A DNA stretch of 13,593 nucleotides, taken from NCBI GenBank assembly GCA_021817355.1, contig JAKAVI010000333.1:1-13593 (forward strand), written 5' to 3'. This DNA is from Pseudomonadota bacterium (lineage in GTDB: Bacteria > Pseudomonadota > Alphaproteobacteria > Micropepsales > Micropepsaceae). The notes beneath the pieces were generated by a model. The model did no database searches and was not told the origin of the DNA. It saw nothing but the letters and a program-made list of their open reading frames with translations. This document shows positions 7,021 through 13,593 of this stretch, one piece after another (position 1 is the stretch's first letter; each line of letters opens with the position of its first letter). Position numbers and translations under genes: made by a program.

Positions 7021-7926
7021 ATGCGTCGGCATCTGCTTCGCCTTGCCGTTTTTGGCGCAGCCGCCCTGGCGGTAAGTGGCTGCGCGGGCAGCCCCGCGAC
7101 ATCGCAGTCTGTCAAGCCTTCGGCGCTGGCGCACACATCCCCGGAAAAGGATGGTGCGGGCGCATATCCACAAAACCTCTCGGGGGAAATTAGTCGCGCA
7201 CGGCAGCTGCGCAGGCGTGGCGACTATAAAGGTGCCCTGCGCGCGTTGGCGCAATTGATGCTTCTATCGCCGGATAATCCACAAGTTGTCGGAGAATATG
7301 GCAAGGACCTCGTAGAGCTCGGCCGCGCCAAGGAGGCGCTTGCCTTCCTTGACCGCGCCATTGAGCTGCAGCCGCATAGTTGGTCGGTCCTGTCTGCTCG
7401 CGGCGTCGCGCAGGATCAGCTCCATGATACCAAAGCGGCGGCCCAGTCCTATCGCGCGGCTTTGGCTATCAGCCCTGATCAGCCCAGCGTTCTCAATAAT
7501 TATGCGCTTAATCAGATGATGCAGGGCCACAAGGATCAGGCCAAGACGCTGTTCGAGGCTGCGCTCGCCCACGGCGGCAGAGATCCGCGCATTGCCCAGA
7601 ACCTGGCGCAGCTGACACACCCTGCCGTGACCACGGCCAAGGCTGTAGAAGACACCACAAAGGCCGCTCCATCCCCAGCGCGCCCGGCCGCCGGACCAGC
7701 TCCGGGCCCTGAAGCCACACCACCAACTGCCATCCCGCACACCAAAACCGCGATGGTGGTGGAAAAGCTCCCTTCTCCCGCGGCGGGCAGTAAACCCATT
7801 CACGCCGCGTCCACCGCACGGCAGACAGCAAAAGGCACTAGCTCGAAGTCGCAGGCCGCGCCCCCTGCCGCAGCCGCAACGCCCTATACGATCCCGGCCC
7901 TGCGCACGTCGGAAGACAATTATTGA
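7021..7926 (+). CDS. tadD: TadD-like TPR lipoprotein (Tad/Flp pilus assembly)
   Basis: 301 residues. The N-terminus is a lipoprotein signal peptide: two arginines, a hydrophobic core and the lipobox VSGC with the lipidated cysteine at 21. Residues about 55-200 form tetratricopeptide-type helical repeats (for example GDYKGALRALAQLMLLSPDN, AKEALAFLDRAIELQP, KAAAQSYRAALAISPDQP). Residues 212-290 are low-complexity Ala/Pro/Lys/Thr. TadD is a periplasmic/outer-membrane TPR lipoprotein needed for Flp pilus assembly, probably for secretin or pilus complex assembly. Identification rests on TPR plus lipobox plus the tad genes 1.7 kb away. Other TPR lipoproteins would look similar. The SD is weak (AGG at 7011-7013). 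Unlike the rest of the tad genes it is on the plus strand. Confidence 0.78.
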   Translation: MRRHLLRLAVFGAAALAVSGCAGSPATSQSVKPSALAHTSPEKDGAGAYPQNLSGEISRARQLRRRGDYKGALRALAQLMLLSPDNPQVVGEYGKDLVELGRAKEALAFLDRAIELQPHSWSVLSARGVAQDQLHDTKAAAQSYRAALAISPDQPSVLNNYALNQMMQGHKDQAKTLFEAALAHGGRDPRIAQNLAQLTHPAVTTAKAVEDTTKAAPSPARPAAGPAPGPEATPPTAIPHTKTAMVVEKLPSPAAGSKPIHAASTARQTAKGTSSKSQAAPPAAAATPYTIPALRTSEDNY

Positions 7927-7937
7927 ACCGCGGTTCA
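7924..7937. repeat. Perfect 14-bp palindrome between convergent stop codons
   Basis: TGAACCGCGGTTCA is a perfect palindrome that contains the tadD TGA stop (7924-7926) and fills almost all of the 12-bp gap before the convergent lysR stop. It has no loop in DNA form and no T-run, so it is at most a weak terminator. A protein site or chance are alternatives. Confidence 0.45.
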
Positions 7938-7938
7938 C

Positions 7939-8859
7939 TCAAGCCGTCAGGGCGCCGGCCTGCCGCAGCCGTCGCGGAATGGCTTCGGCAAGAATTTCGA
8001 TCAGGGTGCGAAGGCGTCTGGAGGGCGGCCGATCCGGCAACCAGACTGCACTGATCGGTCCATTTTCCAGGCTGACCCCAGGCAAAAGGCGCACCAGTTC
8101 TCCGCGGGCCAGCGCCTCGGCGACACAAAACAGCGGCAGGCGGGACACGCCAAGTCCGGCCCGCGCGGCCTCCAGCATCACATCGGTGCTGTTTACCGTG
8201 AGCCGCGGTTCGACGGTGATGCTGCGCGCTAGACCCGCTTCTTCATCGAAGCGCCATTGATGGGGCATCGGCGCATTACCATAGGCAAGAACCTTATGCT
8301 GACCCAGGTCCTCGATCGTTTGAGGCGCCCCGGTGCGCGCCACATAATCGGGACTTGCCACCAGTACCATTGTGGCTGCGCAGATCTTGCGCGCGATCAG
8401 GGCTGAATCCGAGAGCCGCCCAATGCGGATTGCCAGATCGTAGCCGCCGCCACGGATATCGACACGCCGATCGTCACAGTCGAGAGTGAGCAGCACACCC
8501 GGGTGATCGACAGCAAAACGGACAAACAGGTCGCTGAGATAGAGGCGGGTGAAGGTCAAGGGTGCGGCAATCCGCAGAGGGCCGCGCAGCGGCCCCTTAT
8601 CTGCGGCGCTTTCCTCCAGCGCTGCATCGAGTTCGGCGACGATGCGCTTGGCCCGCAGGTAGAAGGCCTCGCCGACATCGGTTGGCTGGCTGGCACGCGA
8701 GGATCGACGGATGAGCTCGGCACCTGCGATTGTTTCCAGCTCCGCCAGACGCTTGGACACGACCGATTTGGCAATACCAAGTCGTCTTGCAGCCGCGCTG
8801 ACGCCCCCACCCTCGACGATGGCGATAAAGGTGGTTATGGCATCGAGGCTGGGTTTCAT
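7939..8859 (-). CDS. LysR-type transcriptional regulator
   Basis: 306 residues, the usual size. The N-terminal winged helix-turn-helix (about 1-60) contains [21 protein letters not shown], with SKRLAELE in the recognition region. The effector-binding domain follows from about residue 90 ([20 protein letters not shown]), with the periplasmic-binding-protein-like folds and [16 protein letters not shown] near the C-terminus. It belongs to the LysR subgroup (CrgA/AaeR-like) common in proteobacteria. It is divergent from wrbA, whose start lies 99 bp away. A T-N11-A dyad lies directly before its start codon, so it probably regulates wrbA and itself. The inducer is not predictable. No good SD precedes ATG 8859. 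Confidence 0.92.
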   Translation of the reverse strand: MKPSLDAITTFIAIVEGGGVSAAARRLGIAKSVVSKRLAELETIAGAELIRRSSRASQPTDVGEAFYLRAKRIVAELDAALEESAADKGPLRGPLRIAAPLTFTRLYLSDLFVRFAVDHPGVLLTLDCDDRRVDIRGGGYDLAIRIGRLSDSALIARKICAATMVLVASPDYVARTGAPQTIEDLGQHKVLAYGNAPMPHQWRFDEEAGLARSITVEPRLTVNSTDVMLEAARAGLGVSRLPLFCVAEALARGELVRLLPGVSLENGPISAVWLPDRPPSRRLRTLIEILAEAIPRRLRQAGALTA

Positions 8860-8860
8860 C

Positions 8861-8877
8861 GTTCGGCGAATTCGAAC
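8861..8877. promoter_or_regulatory. LysR-type operator: GTTCG-N7-CGAAC dyad with T-N11-A
   Basis: GTTCG (8861-8865) and CGAAC (8873-8877) form a perfect inverted repeat with a 7-bp spacer, and within it T-N11-A occurs exactly, the classic LysR-box. It lies 1 bp upstream of the lysR start and about 80 bp upstream of wrbA, fitting autoregulation plus control of wrbA. The spacer also contains the CGAATTCG palindrome. Confidence 0.6.
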
Positions 8878-8946
8878 ACGAAAGTTCCAATCGGACGCCT
8901 AGCACGAATAGCGCAGAGACGCCATCTTCACGACAGTTTCCACCCC

Positions 8947-8952
8947 AGGAGG
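8947..8952 (+). promoter_or_regulatory. Ribosome binding site deciding the wrbA start
   Basis: AGGAGG is the strongest Shine-Dalgarno in the window and lies 6 nt before ATG 8959. It excludes the much longer in-frame open reading that begins at 8503 inside lysR. Confidence 0.85.
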
Positions 8953-8958
8953 TCGCGT

Positions 8959-9555
8959 ATGACCAAAGTCCTAATTCTCTATCATTCGAGCTATGGCCAC
9001 ATCGAGCGCATGGCCAAAGCTGTCGCCGAAGGCGTCACCGAGGCTGGTGCAGAGGTCGCCATTCGTCGGGTTCAAGAGCTGATGACCGAGGAACACGCCC
9101 GCCAGGCGGGCATGAAATGGCAGCAGGACGCCCAGTTCGCCCGCGTCGATGAGCTGACAGATTATGATGCCATCATTATCGGCACGCCAACTCGCTTCGG
9201 CAACATGGCGGCGCAAATGCGCAATTTCTGGGACATGACCGGCCCCTTGTGGGCGAAGGGAACCCTTATCGGAAAAGTAGGCTCGGTCTTTACTTCTTCG
9301 GCGACCGGAGGCGGCAATGAGGCGACCATCCTGACAGTCATCCCCACCCTGCTTCACCATGGCATGATCTATGTCGGAGTGCCTTACAGCGTCGGCGAAT
9401 TGCTCGACATTTCGGAGGTGCGCGGCGGTTCTCCTTACGGGGCAGCCACTATGGCCGGGGGTGATGGTTCGCGCCAGCCGAGTGCCAAGGAGCTGGCAAT
9501 CGCCAAGGCCCAGGGCAAGCGCGTCGCCGAGGTGGCGGCGAAACTGAAGCGCTAG
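8959..9555 (+). CDS. wrbA: NAD(P)H:quinone oxidoreductase type IV, WrbA
   Basis: 198 residues, exactly the classic WrbA length. A flavodoxin-like FMN protein that reduces quinones by two electrons using NADH or NADPH, avoiding semiquinone radicals. The phosphate-binding loop is [17 protein letters not shown] (residues 9-25), with FMN-contacting [18 protein letters not shown] (75-92) and [14 protein letters not shown] (113-126). The latter corresponds to the usual GGQETT region and is slightly divergent. HHGM (133-136) and [17 protein letters not shown] (156-172) are also canonical. It is cytoplasmic and tetrameric in the family. It is divergent from a LysR regulator, a typical arrangement for a quinone- or oxidant-induced flavoprotein. 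Confidence 0.95.
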   Translation: MTKVLILYHSSYGHIERMAKAVAEGVTEAGAEVAIRRVQELMTEEHARQAGMKWQQDAQFARVDELTDYDAIIIGTPTRFGNMAAQMRNFWDMTGPLWAKGTLIGKVGSVFTSSATGGGNEATILTVIPTLLHHGMIYVGVPYSVGELLDISEVRGGSPYGAATMAGGDGSRQPSAKELAIAKAQGKRVAEVAAKLKR

Positions 9556-9658
9556 ACCCGAACCGGACCGTCTCACCCAAGGGGCTGCTCCCGCTGCCTT
9601 CCAACGCGCCCGTCCGTAGCCTCGCGGGCGGGCGCGGAAAAGACAGCGGGACACGTCC
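9556..9658. other. Convergent spacer between wrbA and tadC
   Basis: 103 bp, almost entirely occupied by the nested hairpin described separately; no gene. Confidence 0.6.
9589..9651. terminator. Nested hairpin, probable bidirectional terminator for wrbA and tadC
   Basis: Outer arms of 8 bp (TCCCGCTG at 9589-9596 and CAGCGGGA at 9644-9651) enclose inner arms of 8 bp (CGCGCCCG at 9605-9612 and CGGGCGCG at 9629-9636) with a 16-nt loop. The structure lies between convergent genes, where a shared terminator is expected. There is no proper U-tract on either strand, only AAAA after the inner stem, so termination may be Rho-assisted. Confidence 0.55.
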
Positions 9659-10636
9659 TCAGTGCATGAGGTGCATGACCCGCATGGCCGCCGGACCAAG
9701 GATGACAATGAAGAGGCTCGGTAGGAAAAAGACAATCATCGGCACGGTCAGTTTTGCCGGCAAGGCAGCTGCTTTGCGCTCCGCTTCCTGCATCCGCATC
9801 TCGCGGTTTTCCTGCGCCGTCACCCGCAGCGCCTGACCCAGCGGCGTCCCGTATCTTTCACCCGGGTTGAGTGCCGCGGCCACAGCCTTCACTCCGGAAT
9901 GCCCACAACGCTTGCCGAGATTTTCAAACGCCTGCCGGCGTTCGGGCAAATAGGACAGCTCAGCAGTGGTGAGTGCAAATTCCTCGGCCAACTCCGCTGA
10001 CTGAGTTCCGATCTCGGTCGCAACCCGCGAGAACGCAGCCTCAATTGACATGCCAGATTCGACACAGATCAGCAGCAGATCCAGAGCATCCGGAAAGGCT
10101 CGCATGATCGATTCCTGTCGACGTTGGATCTTGTTGGTGACGAAGAGATCCGGAAGATAGTAACCACATCCCGCCGCCAGAAACGACGCGACCAGCTTTT
10201 CGCTCTCAGACCACGACAGATGCAGCACAACGAAGAGATAGAAAAGCGACGCCACAAACACGATGAGCGGCATCACAAACCGGAAGAACATGAAAGCAAT
10301 GAGCGGCGCCTGGCCACGATAGCCCGCACGAATCAGTTTGTCCCTCGTACTGTGGGTTTCCATGATCCGTGACAGCTTAAGGCGGTCGACCGTACTCTTC
10401 ATGAAGCTGACAGGTTCACTTCTAAGGCCACGCCTGCCCTTTCTCAACGCCGCGTGATGGCGTGCCCGTAATTCATCGCGCCGTTCGGCCACGGACTTCA
10501 TGCGTGCGGCGAGCGCATTGCGTTCCATGAGCGGAATGCCGATCGTCACAATAGTAGCGAATGCAAGTATAGCGGTCATCACCGTGACCACGAACTGCAG
10601 ATTGAACATCAAGGCGATGAGATGATGCAGGTCCAA
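9659..10636 (-). CDS. tadC: Tad pilus inner-membrane platform protein TadC
   Basis: 325 residues, T2SSF domain at about 185-315 (FPDALDLLLICVESGMSIEAAF at 181-202). Membrane segments lie at about 13-35, 112-140, a weaker one at 147-163, and 297-318. With TadB it forms the inner-membrane platform of the Flp pilus machine. The start is TTG at 10636: GAGAGG lies 6 nt upstream, and the nearest ATG would lose 9 residues (to MFNLQF) without a better SD. The SD overlaps the tadB stop, so translation is probably coupled. The C-terminus ends in HLMH. Confidence 0.94.
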   Translation of the reverse strand: MDLHHLIALMFNLQFVVTVMTAILAFATIVTIGIPLMERNALAARMKSVAERRDELRARHHAALRKGRRGLRSEPVSFMKSTVDRLKLSRIMETHSTRDKLIRAGYRGQAPLIAFMFFRFVMPLIVFVASLFYLFVVLHLSWSESEKLVASFLAAGCGYYLPDLFVTNKIQRRQESIMRAFPDALDLLLICVESGMSIEAAFSRVATEIGTQSAELAEEFALTTAELSYLPERRQAFENLGKRCGHSGVKAVAAALNPGERYGTPLGQALRVTAQENREMRMQEAERKAAALPAKLTVPMIVFFLPSLFIVILGPAAMRVMHLMH

Positions 10637-10642
10637 GGCTTA

Positions 10643-10648
10643 CCTCTC
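10643..10648 (-). promoter_or_regulatory. Ribosome binding site supporting the TTG start of tadC
   Basis: GAGAGG on the minus strand, 6 nt before TTG 10636, overlapping the tadB stop at 10647-10649. It supports the non-ATG start and coupling to tadB. Confidence 0.7.
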
Positions 10649-11627
10649 AATGCTTGAAGCTGATCATGCGTTGCATGACAAATATGCCGCAGCTCATCCA
10701 CAACACACACGCCGCCAGCATCAGATTGCCTGCGCGGGTTGTGAACAGCGGCAGAATGTAATTTGGCGATGACATGTACACCATCAGCGCCACGCTTGGA
10801 GGCAGGGAGCCAATTATCATGGCCGAGGCCTTGGCCTCCGAACTCATTGCCCGGATCTTCCCTTGCAGACGCTTACGATCGCGCAGCACCGCTGAGAGAT
10901 TACTGAGCGCTTCGGAAAGATTGCCCCCGGTGCGCGATTGGATGGTCATCACGATGCCAAAGAAATTCACTTCCGCTGTCGGCATGCGCTCATACATACG
11001 CCGTACACCCTGATCGAGGGTAACCCCCACCTTGAGGCTTTCAACCAGCTGATCAAACTCTCCTGACACCGGCTGCGGCATCTCCCGGGCAACTATTTTC
11101 AGGGCCTCATTAGTAGGCAGGCCCGACTTAACACTGCGCACGATGACGTCGATTGCATTGGCAAATTCAGCCGTAAAGGCCTTTTGGCGTCGCGCCTTCA
11201 GGAACAGTAGCAGCCACCGCGGCAATCCGACGCCGGCCGCAAATGCGCCAAGCACCGTCGCAATCAGTGAGAGGTGAAAGAACTCGCAGGCAGCTGCCGC
11301 AATCAGTCCACAAAAGCCCGATGCAACATAAAATGTACGTGGATCCATCTTGAGCCCGGCCTGCTCAATGCGCTTGCGCATGCTGAGCCGGATCTTGTTC
11401 GCCTTCTGCTGCTTTTCCAGATCCTTAAGCAATGCCGACACGCTCTTACGCCGCTGCTGGTTTTCACCTGCCACCCGGACCGCCGTCGCACTCGAGGCCG
11501 CGGCCACCCGCGAAAGCGCCGTAACACGCTTCTGCGTACGGACGCTGGTCGGGTCCATGACCGCATACGCCACCCCACCCAACGACACAAACATGAGAAC
11601 GAATAGTCCAACCGTCATCATCACCAC
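10647..11627 (-). CDS. tadB: Tad pilus inner-membrane platform protein TadB
   Basis: 326 residues. Membrane segments at about 4-23, 102-140 (two close helices), 269-285 and 299-316. The T2SSF domain, about 155-285, begins with FANAIDVIVRSVKSGLPTNEAL (155-176) and contains TIQSRTGGNLSEAL (228-241), characteristic of TadB. It partners TadC as the Flp-pilus platform and contacts the CpaF ATPase. The open frame begins GTG GTG ATG ATG. The SD lies in the end of cpaF (GAGG 4 nt before the first GTG, 7 before the second, 10 before the first ATG), so the precise start may be 11627, 11624 or 11621. The 11627 choice leaves 1 bp after cpaF. Confidence 0.93.
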   Translation of the reverse strand: MVMMTVGLFVLMFVSLGGVAYAVMDPTSVRTQKRVTALSRVAAASSATAVRVAGENQQRRKSVSALLKDLEKQQKANKIRLSMRKRIEQAGLKMDPRTFYVASGFCGLIAAAACEFFHLSLIATVLGAFAAGVGLPRWLLLFLKARRQKAFTAEFANAIDVIVRSVKSGLPTNEALKIVAREMPQPVSGEFDQLVESLKVGVTLDQGVRRMYERMPTAEVNFFGIVMTIQSRTGGNLSEALSNLSAVLRDRKRLQGKIRAMSSEAKASAMIIGSLPPSVALMVYMSSPNYILPLFTTRAGNLMLAACVLWMSCGIFVMQRMISFKH

Positions 11628-11628
11628 G

Positions 11629-13101
11629 TCACCTCATGCCGCCAGCTGATTGCAATTCGTCGAGCGCTTCCGCGAGATCCACCTCAAGCCCGTAATAGCG
11701 GGCGCGCTCCCAAAACGCCGGACGTACAATACCGGTCCCCACATGGTTTCCCTTGATACGCCCTGCTTCGTCATCCCCGATAATTTCGTAGGTGAGGAGG
11801 TCCTGGGTAATGATCACATCTCCCTCCATACCGATAACTTCGGTGACGTGTGTGATCCGCCGGGAACCGTCACGCAGACGTTCGGCCTGAATGATGACAT
11901 CAATGGAGGCCACGATCATTTCGCGAATGGTCCGTGTCGGAAGCTGAAACCCACCCATCGTGATCATCGACTCGAGGCGTGACAATGCTTCGCGGGGCGA
12001 ATTGGCATGCAGAGTGCCCATCGAACCGTCATGACCCGTATTCATTGCCTGCAAAAGGTCAAATGCTTCCGGACCACGTACTTCACCAACAATAATCCGC
12101 TCCGGACGCATGCGCAGACAGTTGCGCACCAGGTCGCGCATCGTAATCTGCCCTTGCCCCTCGAGATTTGGCGGTCGCGTCTCAAGACGTACGACATGTG
12201 GTTGCTGCAACTGCAGTTCAGCCGCGTCCTCACAGGTAACGACACGCTCATCCTGTTCGATAAATCCGGTCAGGCAATTGAGCAGAGTTGTCTTTCCTGA
12301 CCCGGTGCCACCGGAGATCAGCACATTGCAGCGCGAGTGCCCAATAATTTTCAGGACATTGGCCCCCGCAGCGCTGATGGATCCGAACCGGACAAGATCC
12401 GCGAGCTTCAGCTTGTCCTTCTTGAACTTGCGTATTGTCAACGTCGGTCCGTCGAGAGACAATGGAGGAGCGATGACATTTACGCGCGAGCCATCAAGTA
12501 GTCTTGCATCACAGATCGGTGAGCTCTCGTCGACACGTCGGCCGACCTGGCTGACAATTCTCTGGCAGATATTCATCAGCTGGGCATTGTCACGAAACCT
12601 GATATCCGTCAGCTGGACCTTGCCGTCGACCTCGATGAAAACGCGATCTGCGCCGTTGACCATGATGTCGGCAATATCGTCACGGGCGAGCAATGGCTCC
12701 AGGGGCCCGTAGCCGAGAACATCATTGCAGATGTCCTGCAACAGGTGTTCCTGTTCGGCGATCGACATAACCACCGATTTGATCGAAATGATCTCGTTGA
12801 CAATATCGCGAATTTCTTCGCGCGCTGACGCCGCATCCAGCTGCGCCAACTGCGCCAGATCGATGCTGTCAATAAGTGCGTTGAATATAGTTGTCTTGAC
12901 GGCGTAATAGTCCTCCGAACGGACCTCCGGGACCATCGGCTTGGCCGGCGGCTGTACGGGCGGACCAGCAGGCTCGGCTCTTGCGGCCAGACGCGAAATA
13001 GCCACAGGGGCGGCTTCAGGCACAGGTGCCAGCGATGGCGCTCGCGCGCTGGCCGCAAGACGGGCAGGCAATTCCGAGACGGCTGACCGCTTGCCAAACA
13101 T
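11629..13101 (-). CDS. cpaF: Tad/Flp pilus assembly ATPase CpaF (TadA)
   Basis: 490 residues, GSPII/IV secretion-type hexameric ATPase that powers Flp pilus extension and retraction. Residues 1-60 are Ala/Pro-rich and likely disordered. An N-terminal domain follows, about 65-245, then the ATPase core: Walker A GGTGSGKT (264-271), Asp box around CEDAAELQLQ (290-299), ETRPPN region, Walker B RIIVGEVRG (335-343) and His box GSMGTLHAN (359-367). All catalytic elements are intact. Its start lies 3 bp after the cpaE stop and has no strong SD, suggesting translational coupling. The 5' neighbour CpaE and the 3' neighbours TadB/TadC fix the family. Confidence 0.97.
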   Translation of the reverse strand: MFGKRSAVSELPARLAASARAPSLAPVPEAAPVAISRLAARAEPAGPPVQPPAKPMVPEVRSEDYYAVKTTIFNALIDSIDLAQLAQLDAASAREEIRDIVNEIISIKSVVMSIAEQEHLLQDICNDVLGYGPLEPLLARDDIADIMVNGADRVFIEVDGKVQLTDIRFRDNAQLMNICQRIVSQVGRRVDESSPICDARLLDGSRVNVIAPPLSLDGPTLTIRKFKKDKLKLADLVRFGSISAAGANVLKIIGHSRCNVLISGGTGSGKTTLLNCLTGFIEQDERVVTCEDAAELQLQQPHVVRLETRPPNLEGQGQITMRDLVRNCLRMRPERIIVGEVRGPEAFDLLQAMNTGHDGSMGTLHANSPREALSRLESMITMGGFQLPTRTIREMIVASIDVIIQAERLRDGSRRITHVTEVIGMEGDVIITQDLLTYEIIGDDEAGRIKGNHVGTGIVRPAFWERARYYGLEVDLAEALDELQSAGGMR

Positions 13102-13104
13102 GAA

Positions 13105-13593
13105 TCAGGCTCGCTTGCGTCCTATCAACAGGGACAAGAGTGGATTGGCGACTTTCGTCGACGCAGCCCCGCCACGTCCGGTCAGTGTCCCGGCAAATTG
13201 AGCAAGGGCAAGGCTGACGGCCGCATTCGGGTGACTCTCGAACACCATCTGCCCGTTGTTGGAGGCTGCTCCGAAAAGAGCTGGTTCGAAGGGCAACACG
13301 AGGGAAGGATTGAGTTCCAGGGTCTGACCAAAATCCTTCACCGGAATCTGGGGCCGCTTGGGAATACCATCCTGATTGAGGACGAGCCTAGGCGCTGCAT
13401 CATTGCGACGGCTCTGCCGGAGAAGGTCATACATGGCCTTGGTGTTCCGCAGCGCAGGCAAATCAGGTGTGGCGACAATTACGATGTCATCGGAGCGCAG
13501 GAGAAGCTCGCGGATCCAGGGCGACCAGATGTGAGGCAGATCAAGAACAACACAGGGCGCTATGGCACGAACGGCATCGATGACCGCAGTGAA
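13105..13593 (-). CDS. cpaE: CpaE / TadZ-like pilus localisation protein, partial (N-terminus outside window)
   Basis: 162 codons are open in frame from the window edge (13593) to the stop at 13105-13107. This is the C-terminal part of a protein usually around 400 residues; the receiver-like domain and ATP loop are outside. Visible motifs are VVLDLPHIWSPWIRELLLRS and VIVATPDLPALRNTKAMYDL, typical of the MinD/ParA-like domain of CpaE. CpaE localises the Flp pilus machine to its site (pole) and is ATPase-related. The segment FESHPNAAVSLALAQFAG near the end is also CpaE-like. An ATG at 13461 exists inside the frame but lies within a conserved motif and is not the start. Confidence 0.93.
   Translation of the reverse strand, partial: FTAVIDAVRAIAPCVVLDLPHIWSPWIRELLLRSDDIVIVATPDLPALRNTKAMYDLLRQSRRNDAAPRLVLNQDGIPKRPQIPVKDFGQTLELNPSLVLPFEPALFGAASNNGQMVFESHPNAAVSLALAQFAGTLTGRGGAASTKVANPLLSLLIGRKRA

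Noticed and set aside
7264..7938. Minus-strand open frame of 224 codons opposite tadD
   Set aside because: It is Arg/Gly-rich, overlaps the tadD TPR gene completely and has no recognisable features.
8503..8958. Upstream extension of the wrbA frame into lysR
   Set aside because: AGGAGG at 8947-8952 and the exact 198-residue WrbA length fix the start at 8959; the extension is antisense to lysR.
8971..9735. Minus-strand open frame of 254 codons opposite wrbA
   Set aside because: Shadow of wrbA running into the tadC end; no family signal.

Overview
The window is about 60% G+C, densely coded, and looks like a chromosomal segment of an alphaproteobacterium, most likely a sphingomonad relative. 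The reasons are a CpaE/CpaF/TadB/TadC block, a DUF1499 membrane protein, an MHS-type permease beside a DmdB/FadD-like CoA ligase, and frequent weak ribosome binding sites. The genus cannot be named from the sequence alone. I see no tRNA, rRNA, CRISPR array, insertion sequence, prophage gene or integrase.

Layout. (1) 1-2855: a partial MHS-family (major facilitator) transporter on the minus strand is divergent from an acyl-CoA ligase of the DmdB/FadD type on the plus strand. The gap of about 330 bp is unusually structured, with two long inverted repeats, a 12-bp direct repeat that occurs once near each gene, and a convincing promoter for the ligase. (2) 2872-3932: a DUF1499 integral membrane protein and a small two-helix membrane protein follow the ligase on the plus strand. 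(3) 3973-6162: on the minus strand, an M17 (leucyl) aminopeptidase is followed 12 bp later by CysQ, the 3'(2'),5'-bisphosphate nucleotidase. They form a probable two-gene operon convergent with group 2. (4) 6234-6884: a glutathione S-transferase, divergent from the aminopeptidase. (5) 7021-7926: a TPR lipoprotein matching TadD, the Tad pilus assembly lipoprotein. (6) 7939-9555: a LysR-type regulator on the minus strand, divergent from wrbA (FMN-dependent NAD(P)H:quinone oxidoreductase) on the plus strand, with a good LysR-box dyad between them. (7) 9659-13593: the Tad/Flp pilus machinery on the minus strand, in transcription order cpaE (5' end outside the window), cpaF/tadA, tadB, tadC, closely packed and translationally linked.

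How the genes work together. CpaE (localisation), CpaF (ATPase) and TadB/TadC (inner-membrane platform) form the motor of a Flp/Tad type IVc pilus, and TadD is the accessory lipoprotein needed to assemble it. In many Tad loci tadD follows tadC directly. Here it lies on the opposite strand beyond a lysR-wrbA redox module, so the locus appears to have been split. The MHS permease and the CoA ligase plausibly form an uptake-and-activation pair for a carboxylic acid. CysQ, aminopeptidase, GST and WrbA are housekeeping or stress enzymes.

Most of the window is ordinary for the group. The points most worth a second look are the structured intergenic region at 892-1223, the split tad locus, and the LysR-wrbA control region.
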